Source: G965205725 sp965205725
Lineage (GTDB): Bacteria; Pseudomonadota; Gammaproteobacteria; Pseudomonadales; Halieaceae
NCBI GenBank assembly: GCA_965205725.1
Contig: OZ242189.1
Location: 2,418,001 to 2,482,000 of the forward strand
Length of the DNA: 64,000 nt
Direction of reading: 5' to 3'
This document shows positions 8,811-17,489 of this stretch, in pieces (position 1 is the stretch's first letter; each line of letters begins with the position of its first letter). The notes beneath the pieces were generated by a model. That model was not told where the DNA came from, made no database searches, and worked only from the letters and a program-made list of their open reading frames with translations. The position numbers and the translations under genes are program-made.

Positions 8811-9240
8811 ATCTCAGTCAGCGTTCGCAATTTTTCCCACTATTAGCAGGTTAGAAGTGGGCCTTATAAAATGATGATTCTTGTTTGCGTCTAGCAAGTT
8901 TAGTAAAACCACCGATCAAGTCAACCGTTATATGTAACCCAAATCTCCAGATAGAGTACCGCCAGCGCTTCAAGGGCCTCTGAATCCCTCTTTCAAGCCT
9001 TATGGCTGGCCTTCACGGCGGATATGACAGAGCGGTTTAGTCAAACACCTTTGCTCTGCACAGAGTCAGCGCCTGGCCGGCCATTGCAGACAAACCTGCC
9101 CTGTACCTATCCAGTATAAGTCGTTATTTTTGACAGGAATGTCGCTGAATGGGCGGCGGCTCAAACGCCTTCAGCGCCATTGGCACGCGTTCCAGTAATA
9201 TTCGGTGTTTTTCCTGCATTGTTACGAAGAACAGAGATCC
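8811..9240. other. Gap upstream of the catabolic run, no gene seen
   Basis: No open frame with a ribosome-binding site or recognisable protein segment is visible here. It should contain the promoter for the minus-strand genes starting at 8810, but I cannot point to convincing -35/-10 boxes. Confidence 0.4.
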
Positions 9241-9349
9241 CAGTTTAACTACCTTCGCCGCGATGGCGCAGGTTCGGAAACACCGATCCAGTACTATCAG
9301 CCACTCATGCAGGCCGCCTGATTGGTCTCACAGGTATTGAACCCGCACA
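9241..9349 (+). mobile_element. 3' remnant of an IS481-like element
   Basis: The frame from 9241 to 9321 reads RRDGAGSETPIQYYQPLMQAA then stop, closely matching the end of the transposase at 53166-53582 (DGVGLETPISYYQKLIQAA). The bases after the stop (TCTCACAGGTATTGAACCCG) differ from those after the 53.58 kb gene at a single position. So a copy of the same or a sister element once stood here and only its last hundred bases remain. Confidence 0.75.
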
Positions 9350-9441
9350 GCCCGGACGCGGCTTGTCTTCTATGTGTTACAATCAAAGGAGAAAGCGTAT
9401 GTCATACTGCAACCTCCTTAATAGCATGGGAGGAACCACCG

Positions 9442-9747
9442 ATGAGCGGCGACACATTAACGATCATTATATCAGTCGTTGGTTCCATGTTCGGACTCGT
9501 GTTCATGGTCTTCCGTGGTCAAAATCAACTGCGTGAGGAGTTCAAAGAGGAATTCAAGGCAATCCATAGGGAGCTCAAGGAAGTCCGTGCGGATATCGCC
9601 GCTGTCAATGAGCGTCTGTCCAGTGAAATTGCCGCTGTCAATGAGCGTCTATCCAGTGAAATCGCTACTGTCAATGAGCGTCTGTCACACAACGATGGCT
9701 TGATCGAGGGGCTCACAAAAGCGCTGCTAAAATCCAACGCCGCTTAG
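9442..9747 (+). CDS. Small membrane-anchored coiled-coil protein
   Basis: A 101-residue protein with one N-terminal membrane helix (LTIIISVVGSMFGLVFMVF) followed by a charged coiled coil (REEFKEEFKAIHRELKEV) and three copies of an 11-residue heptad-like unit, VNERLSSEIAA. GGGAGGA lies about 8 nt before ATG 9442. An overlapping short frame starting at ATG 9400 also has a strong AAAGGAG and could be a leader peptide. I do not recognise the family beyond small coiled-coil proteins of unknown role. It stands alone between an IS remnant and the sulfotransferase gene. Confidence 0.65.
   Translation: MSGDTLTIIISVVGSMFGLVFMVFRGQNQLREEFKEEFKAIHRELKEVRADIAAVNERLSSEIAAVNERLSSEIATVNERLSHNDGLIEGLTKALLKSNAA
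9598..9688 (+). repeat. 33-bp tandem repeat inside the coiled-coil gene
   Basis: Two full 33-bp units (9598-9630 and 9631-9663) and a 25-bp third unit (9664-9688) encode repeated VNERLSSEIA segments. The copies differ at only a few bases, so the array is recent or maintained by recombination. Loss or gain of a unit keeps the frame. Confidence 0.85.
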
Positions 9748-9941
9748 CCGACAACGTGCAGCTCGCCCCTCGGAGTGAACGGCAAATCTTTTTCTCTGGA
9801 TCAATTTTCGTTCAGGCAGAATACGAATTGCTCAGAGCTTGGCGCTGAGCTTTTTGACATAGCGCAGATCCCGGAGATCTGCCTGGTTGAGTATCATTGC
9901 CTGTTGGAAACACGACGAGTGTTCAGTTTAGTACACTCCCC

Positions 9942-12641
9942 TCATCCATCCTGAAAATACCAGTCCAGAGCCAATTCGGCTTCGTTCTCGGTGTCTTGTC
10001 GGAGTAGATTGGTCATCCAACTGTTTGCTTTATCCGAGCCAGCACTTATTTTAAAGCGGCACTCTCTGTTGGGATATTGGTCCTCCAGTGTGCGTACTTC
10101 GTCGTTATTGCCCAGCGCTCGATAGGCGCGTATCAGATTTTCGCTCCACTCCACGCGCCAGGGTGCTTTCTCCAATGCTTGCTCAATCATTTCAATACCA
10201 TCATTAAGGTCGTTCTTGTGCAGATAAATCAGTCCGACCATGTACAGGCATGAGGCGTGATCCGGGTTGTGTTGCAACATCTTTTTGAAACTGAGTTCTG
10301 CGGCATCCAGGTTGCCCTCCGTAAACAGGTTCACGCCTTCGTGGTAAAAACCTGGCTCGGGCAGGCTCAACATGTCATGGGATTCCGGGCGAATCTTGGC
10401 ATTGGTACCACGAATAAGAGGTGTCAGATGATCCTGATAATGCTCCCACCGGGCCTTGGATGATTGATAGATCGGCTGTCTTACTTGCCAGGCGCTGGCG
10501 GTTTTTACCGGTCGATCCAGGGTTTGGAAGCCCAGTACTCCAGGTTCCCACTCCACACCGATGTAGTCGAGCATTTTCCGGCTGCAAGCTTCAGGGTCGC
10601 TGATGAGTTGCTCGTAATGAACGTCCAGAATTTGGCCGGGAAACAACTGATCCCAATGGTGCATTAGTAAATTGTGATCAGCCAGTTGTTCGCCGATATG
10701 GGTGAGGTCATAGGCGAAACCCATGCCCCCATGGCGGGCTTGATAGTGGGTGAAGTAGTTAGATATCGCAATATCACGAGGATCGCGTCGAACGGAAATA
10801 ATCTTTGCGTTCGGAAACAGAAATTTAATCAGGCCAATATTCTCAAAATTATGCGGCAGTTTATCGACGATGTGCTTTGCTTCAGGGGCATACTCGCGCA
10901 AGCTCTCCAGTAAGTTATTGGCGATACCGGCTGTGGTCTCTGCCGTTAGGTCATCCATACAATCAGGGTACTGACGAGCGGAGCCAATAATGCGCTCCCA
11001 GCGGTTCAGACCCTGAATGACCCTGGGAATAAGTCCCAGTTCTCCGGCCCCAAAAATCTGGCTGTGGCTGCCGATAATTTGTTCTACCAGGGTAGTGCCC
11101 GAGCGGGGCATGCCAACCACATACACTGGAACATGACTACCTACGCCGCAAGCAGACCGGTGTTCAAACAATGCCTTGGAGTAGCGCATACGAATGTGAT
11201 AGCAATTCTGTCGGTGGGCCACGGGATCGTAACTCAACAGTTGGTGGGCATGTGTGTTGGCCGCCTGGGCTAACGAGAAAGCCTTTTCGTAGTCGTCTTT
11301 CTTCTCCCAGGCGGCGGCAATTTGAAACAGCAGGTCACTGGACAGGCTACCCTCAAGGCTTGGCATCTTCGCAGCTCGCTCTAACCGGTGCAGTGTTTCA
11401 GTGTCTTCAGGGAACTGTCGGGCGGTAATCAATGATGTGTAACTGGTGATTGGATCAAATGCACTGATTTGTTCAAACAGGGTGATGGCTTCGTCGATTT
11501 CTCCAGCCTGGAGTTTCATTTGGCCCAGGCCTCGCAGAGCCGGAGTGAAACCAGGCATGACATTCAACGCCTCTCTATACAGGCTCTCGGCTTGCTCGGT
11601 GTGTCCGTCCCAGCTTTCTACTTCAGCGAGCACGCTAGACACGCTTGCCAGCAACGCTAACTCAGTCGTTTCCGCCGATTGCGCGAGCTGTTTTGCTTTC
11701 TCTGCAGCTTCTCTGGCTTCATCTGTAGCTGTATGAATATTGAGCTGGGCCAGACGCACCCACAGGCCAACATCGTCCGGATTCTCCTTTAGTGCTCCCT
11801 GAATAAGCCGCTGTGCAGACAACTGGTGGCCCAGCAGTTGCTCTAGCGCGGCGAGTTTTAAGTGTAGCTCCCGGTTGCCTTTGTAGCGGCCAAGGTGATC
11901 TCTTAAAAAATAGGATGCCTGTTCCTGATGGTCACATCTTGCCAGTTGGTCGGCGTACCCTAATAGCCAAAACAGATGGGTCTCTTTTTGGGCTGCCAAC
12001 GTCTCAATCCACGATTCAGCCTGCGCAAATTGGTTGGTGATGACCCACAGGCGAACCTGCAGACCATGGAGCATGTCCCGATAGCGGCTGATAACATCGG
12101 CTGGGTAGGCTATTTGGGGGTTATCTAGCGCTTCTGAAGTACGAACAATTGATTGCTGGGCTGTCTCGAAGTGCCCTGAGTGTATTTCAGCGGCGATTAG
12201 GTTGATCTTGACTGATATACGGGAATCGTCAATGCGTGCGGCCTGTTCTAGCCATTGTATTGCTTGCTGCGTATCACCTTGAGCGAGACAGCAGGTGCCC
12301 ATGCGGGTGAGGTAGACGCTGTTGTTTTTTGCACTTGGATCCAGTGCCTGGAGCAATTGTTGTGCCTCAATGATGCGACCCAGCGATATGAAAACGGCTG
12401 CGAGGTCGACCTGTGCAAGTTCATCCAGCGTATCGACTGAAAGAATGGCTTGTTGAACGCGCGGGTCCTGTACGGTTTCACTTTTCTGAACCAGCGCGAG
12501 CGCTAACAAGGGTAGCGCAGCCGGACTCTGTGATTCACTCCACAGCTTATCTGCTTCAGCGTATAGCTTGTCGAACTGTTGAAATTCAACCAGTTGTCTT
12601 AGCTGGTCGATGGTTGTTGAATCCTGAACTATAGGTGCCAT
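9942..12641 (-). CDS. TPR-repeat sulfotransferase
   Basis: A protein of about 899 residues joining a long N-terminal array of tetratricopeptide repeats (first half), a sulfotransferase domain and two or three C-terminal TPRs. The sulfotransferase domain shows the PAPS 5'-phosphosulfate loop VVGMPRSGTTLVEQIIGSH and the 3'-phosphate site ISVRRDPRDIAISNYF. Such proteins move sulfate from PAPS to an acceptor; the TPRs may hold the acceptor. The start is uncertain: ATG 12641 is used, with other in-frame ATGs at 12665 and 12677, none with a good ribosome-binding site. A second sulfotransferase-like 3' fragment lies just beyond its 5' end on the other strand. Confidence 0.85.
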   Translation of the reverse strand: MAPIVQDSTTIDQLRQLVEFQQFDKLYAEADKLWSESQSPAALPLLALALVQKSETVQDPRVQQAILSVDTLDELAQVDLAAVFISLGRIIEAQQLLQALDPSAKNNSVYLTRMGTCCLAQGDTQQAIQWLEQAARIDDSRISVKINLIAAEIHSGHFETAQQSIVRTSEALDNPQIAYPADVISRYRDMLHGLQVRLWVITNQFAQAESWIETLAAQKETHLFWLLGYADQLARCDHQEQASYFLRDHLGRYKGNRELHLKLAALEQLLGHQLSAQRLIQGALKENPDDVGLWVRLAQLNIHTATDEAREAAEKAKQLAQSAETTELALLASVSSVLAEVESWDGHTEQAESLYREALNVMPGFTPALRGLGQMKLQAGEIDEAITLFEQISAFDPITSYTSLITARQFPEDTETLHRLERAAKMPSLEGSLSSDLLFQIAAAWEKKDDYEKAFSLAQAANTHAHQLLSYDPVAHRQNCYHIRMRYSKALFEHRSACGVGSHVPVYVVGMPRSGTTLVEQIIGSHSQIFGAGELGLIPRVIQGLNRWERIIGSARQYPDCMDDLTAETTAGIANNLLESLREYAPEAKHIVDKLPHNFENIGLIKFLFPNAKIISVRRDPRDIAISNYFTHYQARHGGMGFAYDLTHIGEQLADHNLLMHHWDQLFPGQILDVHYEQLISDPEACSRKMLDYIGVEWEPGVLGFQTLDRPVKTASAWQVRQPIYQSSKARWEHYQDHLTPLIRGTNAKIRPESHDMLSLPEPGFYHEGVNLFTEGNLDAAELSFKKMLQHNPDHASCLYMVGLIYLHKNDLNDGIEMIEQALEKAPWRVEWSENLIRAYRALGNNDEVRTLEDQYPNRECRFKISAGSDKANSWMTNLLRQDTENEAELALDWYFQDG

Positions 12642-12734
12642 ATGAAAGACCCAAAATTTATACATTGGACTGCGCAACGGGCCGTGATTCCGGCCCGCGA
12701 CAGGGCTGTTGCTCTGGAGACTGGTATTGTCTTG

Positions 12735-12892
12735 TTAGAAGCCGTTAAAGATATCGATTGTCTCAAATGAGGTAATATCCACCAAGGCCGGTAAGACGGC
12801 CAGTGCATTTTGTGCGTTGATGCCTGCAAGAGTTCCAGCCCACAGGTCCACGTTATCGGTTCCTCTATTGTATACCCAATTGAACGCGCCAT
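12735..12892 (-). other. Open frame without a start, possible gene remnant
   Basis: The frame reads FNWVYNRGTDNVDLWAGTL and then INAQNALAVLPALVDITSF and stops at 12735. It has protein-like composition but no start codon or ribosome-binding site. I do not recognise it; it may be the end of a lost gene. Confidence 0.3.
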
Positions 12893-12942
12893 GACATCCC
12901 CCTTCGTGAAATATTCGGGCTAGACCATTTCAAAATACCCCG

Positions 12943-13092
12943 ATGCAGCCCTTCATTGGTGACAATCTCGCGGATAAACACGGTAGGCACAGTTATAGCC
13001 TGGGCGACATCGGTCTGATTGAAACTAAGGTGCGAGATTTATTTTGGGATTATCAGGGCTATTTCCAGATTCCTGAAGAGCAGGTGCCATAA
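12943..13092 (+). pseudogene. C-terminal remnant of a second sulfotransferase
   Basis: A 49-residue frame from ATG 12943 ends HSYSLGDIGLIETKVRDLFWDY and then FQIPEEQVP. This resembles the usual end of PAPS sulfotransferases (a Y-S-L, G-L, V-R, F-x-D-Y pattern). The PAPS-binding parts are absent. It lies head-to-head with the complete TPR-sulfotransferase gene. Confidence 0.5.
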
Positions 13093-13101
13093 ATGGTACC
13101 T

Positions 13102-13689
13102 TTAGTGCGCAGTAGCTGCGTCTCCCCAGATATCCGTTAAGCGGGCGTCGCGGCCGCAGCGATACCTGTAATACTTGTAACGAATTGGGTTTTTCTTGTA
13201 ATAATTCTGGTGATGTTCCTCTACCGGCCAAAACTCAGTGGCGGCCAGCACTTGCGTCATTACTGACTCTCCTTTGAGCTGTTCTATTACCCTGGATTTT
13301 GAGCTCTGTGCCAGCATTTGCTGCTGCGGATTCAGGTAGAAAATTGCAGCTCGATAGCTTGGGCCTCTGTCACAGAACTGTCCTTGATCATCCAGAGGGT
13401 CAACGCTCACCCAATACAAATCCAGCAAATCCTGAAAGCTGATGACGGAGGGGTCATAGTTGACTTTGATCGCTTCATAGTGACCGTCGTGGTTGCCCTT
13501 GTAGGTGGGGTTTTTGAGCGTGCCACCGGTAAAACCAGATATCACGTCTTCTACACCTGCTACATCCTGAAAATCAGACTCCATGCACCAGAAACAACCG
13601 CCAGCAAAAATTGCTTCTGCTGCTGCTACTGGAGTCGGCAAGGTGAATGAGGCAAGAGTGAATAGCGTACTTGGAAAAATATGCTTCAT
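13102..13689 (-). CDS. msrA: Peptide methionine sulfoxide reductase MsrA, exported form
   Basis: MsrA reduces the S-epimer of methionine sulfoxide in proteins. This 195-residue protein has the active-site motif GCFWCMESDF near residue 31, followed by GVISGFTGG-like and HAEAIKV-like segments (here DVISGFTGG and GHYEAIKVNYDP) and EEHHQNYY near the end. An N-terminal segment MKHIFPSTLFTLASFTL ending in VAAAEA looks like a signal peptide, so it probably acts in the periplasm. It stands alone between the sulfotransferase remnant and the ABC exporter genes. Confidence 0.92.
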   Translation of the reverse strand: MKHIFPSTLFTLASFTLPTPVAAAEAIFAGGCFWCMESDFQDVAGVEDVISGFTGGTLKNPTYKGNHDGHYEAIKVNYDPSVISFQDLLDLYWVSVDPLDDQGQFCDRGPSYRAAIFYLNPQQQMLAQSSKSRVIEQLKGESVMTQVLAATEFWPVEEHHQNYYKKNPIRYKYYRYRCGRDARLTDIWGDAATAH

Positions 13690-13739
13690 GCCAGAATAGA
13701 CCAGAACCCCACGCGATAGTTCATCGCCGTGACAAAAGG

Positions 13740-14432
13740 TCAGCTTGCCAGATATTGTTCAACGACCTCTTTGGCGGGCCCCAGGGCTTTGGTCACGCCA
13801 TGGTCTATCCACAAAACCTGCTCACAAAGTTCAAGCACGCTCTTTTCATTGTGGGATACATAAACGACGGTTTGCTCCGAGTGTATCCGTTCACGCATTA
13901 AGGACTCACATTTATCGCGAAAGTTTTTATCCCCCACCGCCAAAACCTCGTCAATCAATAGTACGTCTGCATCCAGCTTGGCGGCTCGGGCAAAGTTAAG
14001 TCGCCCTTTCATGCCGGCAGAGTATGTGCTGACGGGTTTATGAATATTATCCCCAAGTTCGGCAAATTCGAGAATTGCATCGAGGTTTTGTTTTACATCT
14101 TGCTCGCTGAAACCCAAAAGAACGCCGCCCAACAAAATATTTTGCAATCCGCTGAGATCCGGGTAAAAGCCCCCCGAGAGGCTCATCAGGGCGGTTTTAA
14201 CGCCGTGGTTTTTAACGGTGCCCTGATTTGGGTCGATGATGCCGGCCATCAGACGTAGCAGGGTGCTTTTCCCAACGCCATTGTTGCCGACTACGCCCAG
14301 GCTCTCGCCGCGACGCAGGGCGAAGCTCAGGTCACGAAACACCCACTCGATGGTGCCGCGTCTAAATAAGCTGCGGTTGCGTTCGTAATATACGGCAACC
14401 CCCTCTAGCTCCAACACCTTCTCTGAGCTCAT
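13740..14432 (-). CDS. Polysaccharide ABC exporter ATP-binding protein (Wzt/KpsT type)
   Basis: A 230-residue ABC ATPase with Walker A GNNGVGKST near residue 50, the LSGGFYPDLSGLQN Q-loop region typical of O-antigen and capsule exporters, signature YSAGMKGRLNFARA and Walker B DVLLIDEVLAVGD. It lacks the C-terminal carbohydrate-binding domain of long Wzt proteins, so it resembles KpsT or short Wzt forms. It overlaps the permease gene by 4 nt (ATGA), so the two form one operon that exports a lipid-linked glycan across the inner membrane. Confidence 0.9.
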   Translation of the reverse strand: MSSEKVLELEGVAVYYERNRSLFRRGTIEWVFRDLSFALRRGESLGVVGNNGVGKSTLLRLMAGIIDPNQGTVKNHGVKTALMSLSGGFYPDLSGLQNILLGGVLLGFSEQDVKQNLDAILEFAELGDNIHKPVSTYSAGMKGRLNFARAAKLDADVLLIDEVLAVGDKNFRDKCESLMRERIHSEQTVVYVSHNEKSVLELCEQVLWIDHGVTKALGPAKEVVEQYLAS

Positions 14433-15202
14433 CTGGACAGTAACCTCGGATAGGTTTTGTCATGTTGGCGAATCAGCACCAGGCCAATGCTCAGCAAAAC
14501 GAGTGAAATCAGGAAAACATAGAGCAGCCAGATGTAGTCCGGGTTCTCGCCAGCGATTAGAATATGTCGCGTTTCGGCAATCATTGTGGCCAATGGATTG
14601 AGCATCAGCCACTCTCGATACTCTTCGGGTACCTCCTCATCAATGCGATAGAACACGCCAGACAAGAACATGCCCAAGCGCAGTAGCAGGGTTACCACGT
14701 GTCTAATATCGTTCATGAAAGGCAGCATATGTGCTGTGATCATGCCGCAGGCACTGGCGAAAAGTAGTTGTAGCAAAAACAACACTGGCAACCATAGCCA
14801 AGTGAGGCTGGGGCCGATGGTGAGTCCGAGAATGAACAGCAATATGACAAATAAAATCAGCGCTTTGGCCGCCTCTGCGCTAATGGCGATGATGGGCAAC
14901 AAGTGCTTGGGAATATAGACTTGTTGCATCAACAGCGACGCTTGTTGGATAGAGGTCGTGGTTTTCTGAATGGAGCTGGAAAACCAGGCCCATAAAGTAA
15001 CACCGACCAGCAGGTCATAAATGAATCCAGGGCCGCCGCGCTGCAAAATGAAGCCAAACACCAGATAAAATACCGCCAGCATCAGCGCAGGCTCCAATAT
15101 CCACCATGTATAGCCAAGACGGTTTTTTGCGGCGTCGCGAGAGAATTCAGCAAGTATACTGAGGCGGCAGAAGTCTAAATAGTATCGGCGGGAAGATGCC
15201 AC
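14429..15202 (-). CDS. Polysaccharide ABC exporter permease (Wzm/KpsM type)
   Basis: A membrane protein of about 257 residues with six hydrophobic segments and the ABC-2 pattern of glycan exporters (LGYTWWILEPALMLAVFYLVF, LLVGVTLWAWFSSSI, FLSGVFYRIDEEVPEEYRE, LNPLATMIAETRHIL). I take the start at GTG 15202, which puts LAEFSRDAAKNRLGYTWW at the usual distance from the N-terminus; the frame runs open to 15415 but that extension overlaps the divergent aldolase gene and has no family likeness. No glycosyltransferases lie nearby, so the exported glycan must be made elsewhere. Confidence 0.85.
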   Translation of the reverse strand: MASSRRYYLDFCRLSILAEFSRDAAKNRLGYTWWILEPALMLAVFYLVFGFILQRGGPGFIYDLLVGVTLWAWFSSSIQKTTTSIQQASLLMQQVYIPKHLLPIIAISAEAAKALILFVILLFILGLTIGPSLTWLWLPVLFLLQLLFASACGMITAHMLPFMNDIRHVVTLLLRLGMFLSGVFYRIDEEVPEEYREWLMLNPLATMIAETRHILIAGENPDYIWLLYVFLISLVLLSIGLVLIRQHDKTYPRLLSR

Positions 15203-15337
15203 GCTGTAATTGATTGCTTGTCCTGTGGAAGCGAAAGTGTAGCACAGGCGGGTGTTACGACAGGGCAAAATGACTGTGTTTGCCTCAGTTTGGCTGGAAC
15301 AGTTAAGGTCGCTCAATCTCATCAGGATGAATCTTTG

Positions 15338-15937
15338 ATGCAAGCGCGCACTCGACAGCATAGAACTCAGCAGGAACTCAATGTTCGCCTGACGGCCATG
15401 CTCAAAGCGGCACAATTATTGCCCGTGGTGACCGTAAGCAGTGTGGAACAGGCGCTTGAACTATCGGGAGAACTGCTACGGCAGGGCTTAACTGCGGTAG
15501 AAATTACGCTGCGCTCTGCCGCCGCGCTCCCTGCACTAACCGCTGTAAAGCAGGCTTATCCGGAGTTGCTGGTTGCAGCGGGTACGGTTAACACGCCCAC
15601 TCAAATGCAGGCAGTGGCGGAGGCTGGCGTGGATTTTGCTGTGAGTCCAGGCACGACTCCAGCGCTCATTGCAGCATCGCAAACGCTTGCACTGCCTTAT
15701 TTACCCGGCGTTGCAACTCCCTCGGAAATGCTTGCTGCGGGAGAACGCGGTCTTGAATACCTAAAGCTTTACCCAGCCGTCGCTGTAGGCGGTGTGGCGC
15801 TGTTAAAATCCATTGCCTCGCCCTTGGCCCAATTCAAGTTCTGTCCAACCGGTGGTTTGAATGAAAGCAACTATGAAGAGTTCCTGGTGTTACCCAATGT
15901 GGTTTGCGTCGGCGGTTCCTGGATGGTCCCTGGCTAA
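15338..15937 (+). CDS. eda: KDPG/KHG aldolase, C-terminally short
   Basis: Class I aldolase splitting 2-keto-3-deoxy-6-phosphogluconate into pyruvate and glyceraldehyde-3-phosphate (Entner-Doudoroff pathway). It shows the catalytic Glu in AVEITLRS, the substrate loop GTVNTPTQM, and the Schiff-base Lys in EYLKLYPA, followed by CPTGGLNESN and CVGGSWMVPG. ATG 15338 has AGGA 8 nt upstream; the frame is open back to 15218 without family likeness. At 199 residues it stops right after SWMVP, about 10-20 residues earlier than usual, 22 bases before a MITE. The last helix is therefore missing and activity is not certain. Confidence 0.85.
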   Translation: MQARTRQHRTQQELNVRLTAMLKAAQLLPVVTVSSVEQALELSGELLRQGLTAVEITLRSAAALPALTAVKQAYPELLVAAGTVNTPTQMQAVAEAGVDFAVSPGTTPALIAASQTLALPYLPGVATPSEMLAAGERGLEYLKLYPAVAVGGVALLKSIASPLAQFKFCPTGGLNESNYEEFLVLPNVVCVGGSWMVPG

Positions 15938-15959
15938 TTAAGTTGTAGTTGAGTATTAA

Positions 15960-16098
15960 GAGACCTTTGCACGGAAGATGATTTCACTTTCAGGCAAGGC
16001 AAAAACGCACGGAATGAGGGAGTTTATGCTTATAAATGACCGATTGAGTACGATTTTAACGCAGCATGCAGGTGAAATGGCTTTCGTGCAAAGGTCTC
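15960..16098 (+). mobile_element. GAGACC-MITE copy 1
   Basis: A 139-bp non-coding element with terminal inverted repeats GAGACCTTTGCACG, extending imperfectly inward, and flanked by the 5-bp duplication ATTAA (15955-15959 and 16099-16103). It lies between the short eda gene and the 3' end of the Rieske oxygenase gene. The ends recall those of some IS5-family insertion sequences (inference). The internal sequence is nearly identical to the three other copies in the window. Confidence 0.92.
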
Positions 16099-16136
16099 AT
16101 TAAATCAGTTGGCTAGTCAATTAGTTGAGTACTGGA

Positions 16137-17330
16137 TCATTTTCTCTGGAAGAGGCTGGGTAAATCGGTGTCGTCGGCCCTAAGAATCTGCTCCAACCAT
16201 TGATGAAAGTTCTGGCCGCCAGCTTCATTGCGACCAAACAACACATGTTCTTTCAGTCCGGTTTTCAGGGCTCGCTGCTGGTTCAGGCCGGTGGCGTAGT
16301 CTTCTTGTTCCACCACATATTTGAGAAATTCAAGTTGTTCACAGGCAGATTGACGTGTTGCTTCATCATCGGGCAGCTTTTCCATCAGGTAATTTTGAAC
16401 CGTCAATGAGGTGCCCGGCGTGGCTCCGGGAAATAGCTGCGAGATCATGACACTGCGTCCACCGCCATTAAATCCGGCGATGGAAATGTGTGGAAATATC
16501 GTCCATACCCCGGCTAACAGCGCATCCGCAGGCCAATCTTCTTCCGGCTGATCCATAAACTCTGTCATGCTGATATCCGGTGAGCTCACTCGTTGGTGTG
16601 GGCCCCAGTTGTAGTAGAGCGCTTGACTGGAGAAATCAGAACCAAAGGTGTCTTTGTGCAGAATGGGCAGATGGTAAAAATCCAGATAGCCATCGTAGGC
16701 TATCTTCCAGTTGGGTCCTGCAATCGTGCTCTGAGAAAACATCTGCCATTCGGAAAAATCAAACAGCGACAGCATCTCATCATAGCCGCAAAGAAAATCT
16801 TCAATATTCAAATTTGAGCCCGGCTGGGGGATCACCCAAATCAGCCCAGCCCGCTCCAGAACCGGCAGTTCGTCGAGCCCGTTGTCAGACTTTCCCACGT
16901 CGCCAAACTGCTTTTCATTATAGACAGCGGTCAGCTTTCCATCGAGATTGTAGTTCCAGGCGTGATAGGGGCAGGTGAAGCGATGGGCGTTGCCCTTGCT
17001 CTCTGGCATGATTACTGCGCCCCGGTGGGAGCACATATTCAGGAAGGCCTTTACCTCACCGTTTTTTCCGCGGCTAATCAGTATGGGGATGTCGCCGACA
17101 AACATGGCCTTGTAGTCGCCGGGCTGGGCCAGCTCGCAACTGGCAGCCAGCATGAGCGGCAAGCGACCAAATACTTGCTTCATTTCCTGACGCCAGCGGT
17201 TCTCCTCGTAGTAATGTTCAGCGGGAATGCGAACAATGTCAGCAGTCGGCTCGATAGTTCCGGCGGCAGCGTGTGCCACGTTGTGTTTGGCCATTTCAAT
17301 GAGTTTGGCGCGGCTCATAAGCGTGTCCAT
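16137..17330 (-). CDS. Rieske non-heme iron oxygenase, alpha-subunit type
   Basis: An oxygenase of about 397 residues that would use a [2Fe-2S] centre and mononuclear iron to hydroxylate or demethylate a ring or similar substrate. The Rieske ligands are in CSHRGAVIMP and FTCPYHAWNY (C-x-H then C-x2-H) about 95-120 residues in. The catalytic iron site is in AYDGYLDFYHLPILHKDTF. I use ATG 17330; a second ATG at 17318 is possible, and neither has a clear ribosome-binding site. The open extension to 17477 runs through an 18-bp tandem repeat and is not expected to be translated. No reductase or ferredoxin gene is adjacent. Confidence 0.87.
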   Translation of the reverse strand: MDTLMSRAKLIEMAKHNVAHAAAGTIEPTADIVRIPAEHYYEENRWRQEMKQVFGRLPLMLAASCELAQPGDYKAMFVGDIPILISRGKNGEVKAFLNMCSHRGAVIMPESKGNAHRFTCPYHAWNYNLDGKLTAVYNEKQFGDVGKSDNGLDELPVLERAGLIWVIPQPGSNLNIEDFLCGYDEMLSLFDFSEWQMFSQSTIAGPNWKIAYDGYLDFYHLPILHKDTFGSDFSSQALYYNWGPHQRVSSPDISMTEFMDQPEEDWPADALLAGVWTIFPHISIAGFNGGGRSVMISQLFPGATPGTSLTVQNYLMEKLPDDEATRQSACEQLEFLKYVVEQEDYATGLNQQRALKTGLKEHVLFGRNEAGGQNFHQWLEQILRADDTDLPSLFQRK

Positions 17331-17402
17331 ATGTATAGCGAGAGTAAAAACAGGATAAATTGATTGTTTTATTGTATGGCATACAGTGGCCTTTGCAAGG
17401 TG

Positions 17403-17456
17403 ACTCCTGGAACTGGGTAAACTCCTGGAGCCGGGTAAACTCCTGGAGCCGGGTAA
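17403..17456. repeat. Three 18-bp tandem repeats
   Basis: Three units of 18 bp (consensus ACTCCTGGAGCCGGGTAA; the first unit has two changes) lie between the Rieske gene and the patatin gene, upstream of the Rieske start. Possible roles are a regulator-binding array or simple slippage. Confidence 0.85.
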
Positions 17457-17489
17457 GAGGCTGGACGGACAGATCAAGCAATAGTTTGA

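Noticed and set aside
12629..12892. 87-codon minus-strand frame starting MARSIGY
   Set aside because: No family likeness; the other frame over the same bases looks more protein-like but has no start.
15218..15337. Upstream extension of the aldolase
   Set aside because: No family likeness in the first 40 codons, and ATG 15338 has a proper ribosome-binding site.
17331..17477. Upstream extension of the Rieske oxygenase
   Set aside because: Encodes low-complexity repeats from the 18-bp array; the family start is at or after 17330.
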